From JBBIRM01 sp037441765 (GTDB lineage: Bacteria > Desulfobacterota > BSN033 > UBA1163), in NCBI GenBank assembly GCA_037441765.1, contig JBBIRM010000085.1, forward strand, positions 1 through 11,817: a DNA stretch of 11,817 bases, written 5' to 3'. The position numbers were made by a program, and so were the translations under genes. Within the stretch, counting starts at the first letter, position 1, and every line of letters begins with the position of its first letter. The notes beneath the pieces are model-generated. The model made no database searches and was not told the origin of the DNA. It saw nothing but the letters and a program-made list of their open reading frames with translations. Below are positions 1 through 5,782 of the stretch, in pieces.

Positions 1-93
1 CGCTATAAGATTTTCTCCGACATCCCTACCCGATTCCCTGGATGAGTGAGGTGTTACTTGATTAGGCAGATATTTTCTTTTAATATAATTTTG

Positions 94-1827
94 ATGGAAG
101 GATTCTTTAATCGACTCCTCAGAATTGATCTTTCCCTAAAAAAGTCATGGGTTGAACCTATCCCAGATTCGCTCCTTCAACTCTATTTTGGGGGAAAAGG
201 ACTTGGATCTTTTCTTCTCTTAAAAGAGAATCCCCCTCATGTCGATCCTTTCTCTCCTGAGAATCGCCTTATCTTTTCGCTGGGTCCAATGGCAGATACT
301 CCATTCTATGGCTCCAGCCGTTATGCAGTTTTTACAAAATCGCCTCAAACTGGAATCTATTCAGAGTCCTACTCTGGAGGGAAAATCACAACTTCCATGA
401 GCCGAACAGGTTACGATGCCATCATCATTCAGGGAAAATCAGACAATCCTGTATTTCTTGAGATCAATGATCGAGATGGAATCCTACACCCTGCCTTGGA
501 TTTATGGGGAAAGGAGACCTACGAGGCAGAAGATGAAATTCTGAAGAAGGTAGATGCAAAGGGTGCTGGAGCACTGGTCATAGGTCCTGCTGGAGAGAAT
601 CTGGTTAAATTTGCGGTAATTGAGGCTGAACATTGGCGCTCTCTTGGTCGTGCTGGAATTGGTGCGGTGATGGGTTCAAAGGGAATAAAGGGAATTGTAT
701 TCCACGGTAAGAAGCGGAGGAAGGTTGCTGATCCTGTTACTCTAAAAAAATTGGCCATCGAGTTTAGAGAAAGGGTTAAAGCCAATCAGATCGTCCAAAT
801 CTATAGAAAGTACGGGACCCCGATGCTTGTTTCCATTATGAATACCATTGGTGCCTTTCCCACACAGTATTGGTCAAAAGGTAGTTTAGACGGTTGGGAA
901 GGAATCAGTGCGGAAAGCCTGATGGAAAGGTGCAGGGTAACTCCCTCTGCCTGCCCCCGTTGTTTTATGGCCTGTGGGAAAATTTCTGAGGTCAAAGAAG
1001 GGCGACATCGAGGGCTCCGCATTATGGGCCCTGAATATGAAACGATCTATGCATTTGGGGGACTCTGTATGGTAAAGTCCATTGAGGAGATTATCTATCT
1101 CAACGACCTCTGTGATCGTCTGGGAATGGATACGATTACAGCAGGAAATTTATCAGCCTTTGCCATCGAAGCATCAAGGAGAAAGAAGATTGAAGAAAAT
1201 CTTAACTATGGCGATGTTGATGCTATTGCGGAAGTTCTAAAGATGATAGCCTACAGAAAGGGGATAGGAAAGGTCTTATCCGAAGGCGTTCGGCACGCTG
1301 CAAAGGTCTGGGGAATGGAGAAGGAGGCGATTCATGTAAAAGGCCTCGAACCTGCTGGTTTTGATCCGAGGGTTCTGAAGGGGATGGGCTTGGCTTATGC
1401 CACATCGGACCGAGGGGCCTGCCACCTCAGAGCCACCTTCTATAAATCCGAACTCTCGGGTCAGATATCACCTGATCAGATAAAGGGAAAGGCCCAACTT
1501 TTTGTCGATTATGAGGACAAGATGACCATCTTCGATACCCTGATCCTCTGCCGTTTCTATCGAGACCTGATAACCTGGAATGACCTCCGAGAGATCATAA
1601 AATCGACTTGTAACCTTCCACTTAAAAAGAAAGAACTCAAAACCATGGCCTCCAACATTATAAATCTCGCTCGGAGGTTCAACCAACAGGAAGGTGTTAC
1701 AAAAAAAGAGGATAAACTTCCCCGCCGTTTCTTTCGAGAAGTTCTGAAGGAGACGGGGAAAACGATCCAACCCGAGGAATTAGATTTTATGCTAAAGGAA
1801 TATTATAGGTTGAGGGGATGGGATTAA
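94..1827 (+). CDS. aor: Aldehyde:ferredoxin oxidoreductase family protein (tungsten/molybdenum bis-pterin enzyme)
   Basis: Predicted cytoplasmic AOR-family enzyme, which interconverts aldehydes and carboxylic acids with ferredoxin as electron carrier at a tungsten (or Mo) bis-pyranopterin. Numbered from the ATG at 94 (577 aa, close to the usual ~600), the N-terminal pterin-binding domain is clear, including GRAGIGAVMGSKGIKG (185-200). The [4Fe-4S] ligands are CPRCFMAC (C287, C290, C294), with the distant fourth ligand C486 in LILCRFYRD. Other family motifs are GPEYET (312-317), LGMDTITAG (343-351) and DRGACHLRA (439-447), whose His is an active-site residue in the family. The start is uncertain: the frame is open from GTG 46, and TTG 58 has a good GAGGTG (48-53) upstream, while ATG 94 lacks a Shine-Dalgarno sequence but gives the N-terminus usual for the family (MEGFFNRLLRIDL). 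The aldehyde substrate cannot be inferred. The gene is followed on the same strand by a haem-type sensor kinase. Family assignment is very secure. Confidence 0.93.
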   Translation: MEGFFNRLLRIDLSLKKSWVEPIPDSLLQLYFGGKGLGSFLLLKENPPHVDPFSPENRLIFSLGPMADTPFYGSSRYAVFTKSPQTGIYSESYSGGKITTSMSRTGYDAIIIQGKSDNPVFLEINDRDGILHPALDLWGKETYEAEDEILKKVDAKGAGALVIGPAGENLVKFAVIEAEHWRSLGRAGIGAVMGSKGIKGIVFHGKKRRKVADPVTLKKLAIEFRERVKANQIVQIYRKYGTPMLVSIMNTIGAFPTQYWSKGSLDGWEGISAESLMERCRVTPSACPRCFMACGKISEVKEGRHRGLRIMGPEYETIYAFGGLCMVKSIEEIIYLNDLCDRLGMDTITAGNLSAFAIEASRRKKIEENLNYGDVDAIAEVLKMIAYRKGIGKVLSEGVRHAAKVWGMEKEAIHVKGLEPAGFDPRVLKGMGLAYATSDRGACHLRATFYKSELSGQISPDQIKGKAQLFVDYEDKMTIFDTLILCRFYRDLITWNDLREIIKSTCNLPLKKKELKTMASNIINLARRFNQQEGVTKKEDKLPRRFFREVLKETGKTIQPEELDFMLKEYYRLRGWD

Positions 1828-1883
1828 CTGTCTCTTTATCATCAAATACGAGGGATCATCATTTTGGGATGGTGAAGTAATTT

Positions 1884-3467
1884 ATGATTCTTAGAAGTTT
1901 AAGGACAAAGATCCTTCTTAGTGTCATCATCGTGGTGGTTGTGATCGAGGGGCTATTCCTTTATCTCAATATCCGCTCCCTCTCTCGCCAGATCCTTGAT
2001 AAAACTGAAGAAGAGGCATTTAACCTCAGCGAAACTATTCGCTTGAGTATTCGGAATGCGATGATCAAAGATAGAAGGGATGAATACCAGAGGATCATCG
2101 ATGATGTGGCCCAGAGAAAGGGGATTGCAGAGGTAAGAATCTTTAACAAACAAGGGATGATCACGGTCTCCTCGGATCGGACAAAAGTGGGAACCGTAGT
2201 GGATAAACAGGCGGAGGCCTGCTTTGGATGCCACAGGGAGGGCCAAGAGGCAAAGGTGCTCCTCCCTTCCGATAGCAAGACCAGAATTTATCATACAGAA
2301 AAACAGAGCCTTCTGGGTTTGATCAATCCAATTTATAACGAGCCTTCCTGTTACCCTTGCCACCCGAAAAGCTTGAACGTCTTAGGGGTTTTGGATACGA
2401 CAATCAGTCTTGAAAGTTTTGAGAAAGAGAAGGCCCAGATTTATAACAGGATGCTGGTTTCAGGGATTATAAGCGTCGCTGTTTTGAGTCTATTATTAAG
2501 CCTCCTTCTCACCAGGGTGGTCAATCGACCCATTGATAAACTTTTGGCCGCTACAAAGGCAACTGCCCATGGGAATTTCGATCAGACCATCCCCGTCCAC
2601 TCTCACGATGAACTTGGAGAGCTTTCTGAAGCATTTAACAACATGATCTTCGAATTGAAAAAATCACGGGATGCTATCGAAGAATGGACACAAACCCTCG
2701 AACGTCGGGTCGAGGAGAGGACTCGTGAACTTCAACAGGTTCAGGATCAATTGATCAGGGCTGGCAAGATGGCTGCCCTCGGAGAGCTTGCCGCAGGGGT
2801 TGCCCATGAGATTAACAACCCGCTCACCGGTGTTCTCACCTTCAGCTCCTTAATGCTAAAGAAGATTGATGAAAATCACCCATGGAAAAAAGACCTGGAA
2901 AACATTGTCCAGCAGACCACCCGATGCCGAAACATCGTAAGAGGGCTTCTGGACTTTGCCCGTCAACGAAAACCTGATAAAAAAGAATCGGATGTCCATA
3001 TGTTGATAAATAATACCCTCACCCTTTTAGAGAAACAGGCCCCTTTCCAGAACATCCAGATCGTCAAAGATTTCAATCCCAGCATCCCAAAACTCCTAAT
3101 CGATGCGGATCAGATTCAACAGGTCTTTATGAACATCCTTCTTAATGGAGCCGACGCCATGGGAGGGAATGGAGGGGTTTTAACAATTAAAACAGCGCTA
3201 AGGGATGGAAAGGCTGAAATATCTTTCACTGACACAGGTTGTGGGATCCCTCCGGAATATCTCTCAAAACTCTTCGATCCATTCTTCACGACAAAACAGA
3301 CTGGCAAAGGGACTGGATTGGGTCTGGCGATCAGTTATGGGATCATCCAGAGCCACAATGGAGAGATTGAAGTGGAAAGCGAGGTGGGAAAAGGGTCAAC
3401 CTTTCGGATTAAACTCCCCATTGAACCTGTAGAAGAAAGACCTGAGGATAAGGTCCAAACTGCTTAA
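1884..3467 (+). CDS. Membrane sensor histidine kinase with two CxxCH (c-type haem) motifs in its periplasmic domain
   Basis: Two-component sensor kinase, 527 aa. Order of parts: TM1 at about 10-30; an extracytoplasmic domain at about 31-188; TM2 at about 190-210; HAMP at about 211-263; a coiled coil at about 264-292; HisKA with phospho-acceptor H308 in GVAHEINNPL; HATPase with N box NILLNGADAM (N417/N421), G1 DTGCGIP (450-456) and G2 GKGTGLGL (474-481). The sensor domain holds CFGCH (C113, C116, H117) and CYPCH (C156, C159, H160), the signature for covalent c-type haem attachment; both lie on the predicted periplasmic side where haem lyases act. A redox or gas-ligand signal is therefore likely (inference). 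It starts 56 bases after the AOR gene and may be cotranscribed with it. No receiver domain is fused and no response regulator gene follows, because the next gene is convergent. Kinase call is certain; haem binding is predicted from the motifs. Confidence 0.92.
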   Translation: MILRSLRTKILLSVIIVVVVIEGLFLYLNIRSLSRQILDKTEEEAFNLSETIRLSIRNAMIKDRRDEYQRIIDDVAQRKGIAEVRIFNKQGMITVSSDRTKVGTVVDKQAEACFGCHREGQEAKVLLPSDSKTRIYHTEKQSLLGLINPIYNEPSCYPCHPKSLNVLGVLDTTISLESFEKEKAQIYNRMLVSGIISVAVLSLLLSLLLTRVVNRPIDKLLAATKATAHGNFDQTIPVHSHDELGELSEAFNNMIFELKKSRDAIEEWTQTLERRVEERTRELQQVQDQLIRAGKMAALGELAAGVAHEINNPLTGVLTFSSLMLKKIDENHPWKKDLENIVQQTTRCRNIVRGLLDFARQRKPDKKESDVHMLINNTLTLLEKQAPFQNIQIVKDFNPSIPKLLIDADQIQQVFMNILLNGADAMGGNGGVLTIKTALRDGKAEISFTDTGCGIPPEYLSKLFDPFFTTKQTGKGTGLGLAISYGIIQSHNGEIEVESEVGKGSTFRIKLPIEPVEERPEDKVQTA

Positions 3468-3477
3468 GGTCTTCTTC
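3432..3477. terminator. Hairpin at the convergent kinase/protease junction, possible bidirectional terminator
   Basis: The arms GAAGAAAGACCT (3432-3443) and AGGTCTTCTTC (3467-3477) pair over 11 bp with one bulged A, around a 23-base loop. The structure overlaps the kinase stop codon (3465-3467) and ends just before the stop of the opposite-strand protease gene (3483). There is no clear T tract on either side, so intrinsic termination is only a possibility; it might act with Rho or simply protect 3' ends. Confidence 0.3.
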
Positions 3478-3482
3478 TGCCA

Positions 3483-3833
3483 TCAAATAAGCGACATCTT
3501 CATCGGATGTAAGGTCCTTTTAAAGGGATCAAAGACTAAACCAAGAATTTCAAGCGTCACTACTCCCAGAAGGGCTTCATCTGAATCCTCACCAAGTATC
3601 ACTGGAGTATGGCCCTCTCCCTTGGCCAACTTAATATAACATTCGGAAACCTTTCTTCTAATCACAGTTCCATCGACAAGGGTAAACTCCAGACTTCTTT
3701 TAGGCCTAAGACCAATCTTCTTCCAGACATCTAAGGGCAGTAGGGAATAGGTTGCACCACTGTCAATTAAGAATTTAACGGTTTTCTTTCCCTTTGGACC
3801 CTTAACCTCACCGCTGATATAGGTAATCCCCAC
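3483..3833 (-). CDS. Small retropepsin-like (clan AA) aspartic protease
   Basis: A 116-residue protein with the hallmarks of a single-domain retroviral-type aspartic protease. The catalytic motif is FLIDSGATYSLLP (21-33), with D24-S25-G26 as the active triad (DSG instead of the commoner DTG). A glycine-containing flap-like segment follows (TLVDGTVIRRKV, 51-62), and then the hydrophobic-hydrophobic-glycine element ALLGVVTLEILGL (87-99) closes the fold. One aspartate per chain means a homodimer would be needed for activity, as in retroviral proteases. There is no signal peptide or transmembrane segment, so it is probably cytoplasmic. The GTG start is supported by AGGAG five bases upstream. It is a single-gene transcript flanked by a convergent kinase gene and divergent queF. 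Physiological substrates of such bacterial proteins are largely unknown, and none is suggested by the neighbours. Confidence 0.82.
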   Translation of the reverse strand: MGITYISGEVKGPKGKKTVKFLIDSGATYSLLPLDVWKKIGLRPKRSLEFTLVDGTVIRRKVSECYIKLAKGEGHTPVILGEDSDEALLGVVTLEILGLVFDPFKRTLHPMKMSLI

Positions 3834-3838
3834 AGTTT

Positions 3839-3843
3839 CTCCT
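3839..3843 (-). promoter_or_regulatory. Ribosome binding site AGGAG fixing the GTG start of the aspartic protease gene
   Basis: On the minus strand AGGAG lies five bases before GTG (3833-3831). It supports this non-ATG codon as the true start; the first in-frame ATG is far downstream, beyond the catalytic motif. Confidence 0.7.
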
Positions 3844-3850
3844 TTTTTTT

Positions 3851-3879
3851 ATTATATCAAAATCCTTTGTCCAATCCAA
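3851..3879 (-). promoter_or_regulatory. Extended -10 promoter for the aspartic protease gene
   Basis: Read on the minus strand, TGATATAAT (3859-3851) is a perfect TATAAT with an upstream TG (extended -10). A weak -35, TTGGAT (3879-3874), sits 17 bases upstream of TATAAT. The expected start would be near 3844, giving a very short leader (about ten bases) containing the AGGAG. The weak -35 is typical of extended -10 promoters. Predicted by eye only. Confidence 0.5.
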
Positions 3880-3947
3880 ATATTATTATCTCTATAACAC
3901 TTCACTCATCTCCTTAAGAGTAAAGAACATATCCTGTGATTTGAATA

Positions 3948-3976
3948 TTGATTATTTGGATATTTTGAATTAAGAT
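3948..3976 (+). promoter_or_regulatory. Possible sigma-70 type promoter for queF-arsC
   Basis: TTGATT (3948-3953) and TAAGAT (3971-3976) are separated by 17 bases, each matching four of six consensus positions. The predicted start would lie just upstream of the AAAGGAG ribosome binding site (3985-3991). The 160-base divergent intergenic region is very AT-rich, so chance matches are common. I saw no preQ1 riboswitch-like sequence in it. Confidence 0.35.
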
Positions 3977-3994
3977 GGATTTAAAAAGGAGACC

Positions 3995-4399
3995 ATGATG
4001 AGAAAATATACGAAGGAACATGCGAGGGCAGGGATCGATGCCCCTCTTCCCAAAATTGAATGTTTTGAGAATCAATTTAAAAACTATGAGATTACCATTT
4101 CCATTCCAGAGTTTACCTCGGTCTGCCCACGTACAGGACTTCCTGATTTTGGAACGATTACCATTCGATATATTCCTGACAAATGGTGTGTTGAATTAAA
4201 ATCCCTAAAGATGTATATCCTCGGCTATCGAAACCTTGGCATCTTTTACGAAAATTCAGTCAATCGGATTCTTAAAGACATTGTTAGAGCCTGTAAACCA
4301 ATACGAGCCATCGTTACTGGTGAATTTAATATTCGTGGTGGGATGAAGAGTACCATTGAGGCCTCTTACTCCAAAAAGCCAGATCGAGGTAGAAGATAA
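3995..4399 (+). CDS. queF: NADPH-dependent 7-cyano-7-deazaguanine (preQ0) reductase QueF, short (type I) form
   Basis: QueF reduces preQ0 nitrile to preQ1 with NADPH, the step that commits the deazaguanine to queuosine in tRNA. The 134-residue length fits the single-domain homomultimeric type. The nucleophilic cysteine that forms the thioimide is C44 in FTSVCPRTGLPDFG (40-53), with the proton-donor aspartate D51. ELKSLKMY (67-74) corresponds to the E(S)KSLKxY motif, YRNLGIFYEN (78-87) to the FRNHGxFHE motif with E86 retained, and GEFNIRGG (109-116) to the C-terminal signature. Compared with the usual motif, both histidines in that segment are replaced (L81 and Y85). A good AAAGGAG (3985-3991) precedes two tandem ATGs at 3995 and 3998; spacing favours the second as much as the first. 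arsC follows three bases after the stop. No other queuosine gene is in the window. Confidence 0.9.
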   Translation: MMRKYTKEHARAGIDAPLPKIECFENQFKNYEITISIPEFTSVCPRTGLPDFGTITIRYIPDKWCVELKSLKMYILGYRNLGIFYENSVNRILKDIVRACKPIRAIVTGEFNIRGGMKSTIEASYSKKPDRGRR

Positions 4400-4402
4400 A
4401 TT

Positions 4403-4852
4403 ATGTCTGAGGTTAAAAAAGTCCTCTTTCTATGCACTGGAAATTCTGCCCGTAGCCAGATGGCGGAAGGTTTCTTAAATGCCCTCGGTTCAGGAAATTG
4501 GAGGGCTAAAAGCGGTGGACTTTTTCCCTCCTATGTCCACCCCTTGGCTATACGCGCTATGTCCGAGATCGGCATCGATATCTCTCAACAGACCTCTAAA
4601 TCTATGGACTCTTTTTTAGAGGAGAAATTTGACTATATCATCACGCTCTGCGATCACGCAGCCAAAGCATGCCCCACCTTTCCTGGGCAAGCCAAACGAC
4701 TCCATTGGTCACTTGAAGACCCCGCGGTCGCTATCGGAACGGTTGAGGAGAGGCTAATTGTATTTCGAAAGGTAAGAGATGAGATCAAAGAAAGAATCAA
4801 AGGTCTTATAGAGTCTGAATCTCCTCAGACTTCTTCAAAAGAGAATATCTAA
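4403..4852 (+). CDS. arsC: Thioredoxin-coupled arsenate reductase (low-molecular-weight phosphatase fold)
   Basis: Small cytoplasmic enzyme (149 aa) of the low-molecular-weight tyrosine phosphatase fold, predicted to reduce arsenate to arsenite with thioredoxin. The P-loop is CTGNSAR (C11 to R17), and the two further redox cysteines of the Staphylococcus-type ArsC relay are present in TLCDHAAKACP (C83 and C90), separated by six residues. The general acid is in the LEDP motif (D106, P107). The Cys triad distinguishes it from a plain tyrosine phosphatase. It starts three bases after queF and so is almost surely cotranscribed with it. No arsR, arsB/acr3 or arsM is adjacent, so a role in an arsenic operon is not supported by context. 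The stop codon overlaps by three bases the stop of the convergent porB-like gene. Confidence 0.88.
   Translation: MSEVKKVLFLCTGNSARSQMAEGFLNALGSGNWRAKSGGLFPSYVHPLAIRAMSEIGIDISQQTSKSMDSFLEEKFDYIITLCDHAAKACPTFPGQAKRLHWSLEDPAVAIGTVEERLIVFRKVRDEIKERIKGLIESESPQTSSKENI
4812..4831. terminator. Perfect 7-bp hairpin at the convergent arsC/beta-subunit junction, possible terminator
   Basis: AGTCTGA (4812-4818) and TCAGACT (4825-4831) form a perfect stem with a six-base loop, extendable by a G-T pair, inside the last codons of arsC. The plus strand continues TCTTC, only weakly T-rich; the minus strand has no T run. It may serve transcripts from either side of the convergent pair, as the facing genes leave no intergenic room. 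Confidence 0.3.
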
Positions 4853-5745
4853 GCCTCTGCCTTTTTTAATAACCTCTCCCAGGCCTTCTCCACATTATTC
4901 TGAATTACCTCCATCTCCTTCTCGGTGAGATGGCTGAAGCGGCCCTGGAGGCTTAAGTACTCCTTAACAGAATGAAATTCTGGTTTGAGGTTAATGAAAT
5001 ACCTCTCCCCATTCTCAATCTCATAGAGTGGGAAAATTCGAGTCAGCACTGCAAGTCTCGAAGCCTTAATGGAAAGTTGGCTGGGGAGTCTCCATCCTGT
5101 AGGACAACTGGAGAGGATATGGATAAATCTGAATCCTTTGATCTCTTTAGCCTTCTTAATTTTATGAAATAAATCCTCTGGAAAGGCAATGGATGCAGTT
5201 GCTGCATAAGGGATTCGATGGGCAGCCATGATCCCCATTATATCTTTCTTCGCCTCTTCCTTGGTTTGATGGAATGGGGTCGTGGTGGTCCAGGTGAGAA
5301 GAGGGGTGGCCGAACTTCTCTGAATCCCGGTGTTCATGTAGGCCTCGTTATCATAACAGACATATATAAAGTCTTCATTTCTCTCTGCAGCGCCTGATAG
5401 TGCCTGAAGCCCAATATCGAATGTCCCCCCATCCCCTGCCCAGGCCAATACTGTGGTCGCTTTATCCCCTTTCATCTCCAGACCTGCTTTAACGCCAGTG
5501 GCTGTGGAGGCCGCTGTTTCAAATGCCACGTGATAGACTGGAACCTTCAATGAACTGTGCGGAAACACGCCTGCAATCATTGACCAGCAGGATGCAGGAA
5601 GAACAATAATAACCCTCTCCCCTATGGCCTTGAGTGTATATCTCATCGCAAGGGTTGCCCCACAGCCTGAACATGCCAGATGCCCGGACATCAGGTATTC
5701 ATCATCAGGAAATTTTCTTTCTCCTCTCATCGATTTCTTCTCCAT
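4849..5745 (-). CDS. porB: 2-oxoacid:ferredoxin oxidoreductase, beta subunit (thiamine diphosphate and [4Fe-4S] binding)
   Basis: Beta subunit (298 aa) of a PorABDG-type oxidoreductase, which decarboxylates a 2-oxoacid to an acyl-CoA and passes electrons to ferredoxin. Thiamine diphosphate binding is shown by GDGGTFDIG (105-113) and the matching YDNEAYMNTG (131-140). The proximal cluster ligands are LACSGCG (C25, C28), SC53W and SSC214P, the expected four cysteines. It is last in the operon, 37 bases after the alpha gene. The first ATG (5745) has AAGG immediately adjacent, too close to work well; an in-frame ATG at 5730 has GGAG nine bases upstream and may be the real start (293 aa). The gene symbol is by homology of subunit; the substrate could be pyruvate or another, including aromatic, 2-oxoacid. 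The terminal TAG overlaps the arsC stop. Confidence 0.92.
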   Translation of the reverse strand: MEKKSMRGERKFPDDEYLMSGHLACSGCGATLAMRYTLKAIGERVIIVLPASCWSMIAGVFPHSSLKVPVYHVAFETAASTATGVKAGLEMKGDKATTVLAWAGDGGTFDIGLQALSGAAERNEDFIYVCYDNEAYMNTGIQRSSATPLLTWTTTTPFHQTKEEAKKDIMGIMAAHRIPYAATASIAFPEDLFHKIKKAKEIKGFRFIHILSSCPTGWRLPSQLSIKASRLAVLTRIFPLYEIENGERYFINLKPEFHSVKEYLSLQGRFSHLTEKEMEVIQNNVEKAWERLLKKAEA

Positions 5746-5782
5746 CCTTAACTAAAGATCTCAAAAACTTTAGAACTTTGGA

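Noticed and set aside
1..48. Possible 3' end of an upstream plus-strand gene (frame 1 open to TGA 43-45, frame 2 open to TGA 47-49)
   Set aside because: At most 15 residues are visible in either frame and neither resembles a known C-terminus, so no gene can be supported.
84..89. TATAAT just upstream of the AOR ATG
   Set aside because: Transcription would begin at about 96, inside the gene, and no -35 lies at 17 bases (TTGATT at 58-63 is 20 bases away). It is probably a chance match in AT-rich sequence.
1953..2363. 136-codon minus-strand open frame inside the kinase gene
   Set aside because: It lies wholly antisense to well-conserved kinase sensor coding sequence and shows no recognisable motif; it is a shadow frame.
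3840..3994. preQ1 riboswitch upstream of queF
   Set aside because: preQ1 riboswitches often precede queuosine genes, but I could not find the conserved stem-loop and A-rich tail here, and the likely promoter leaves almost no leader.
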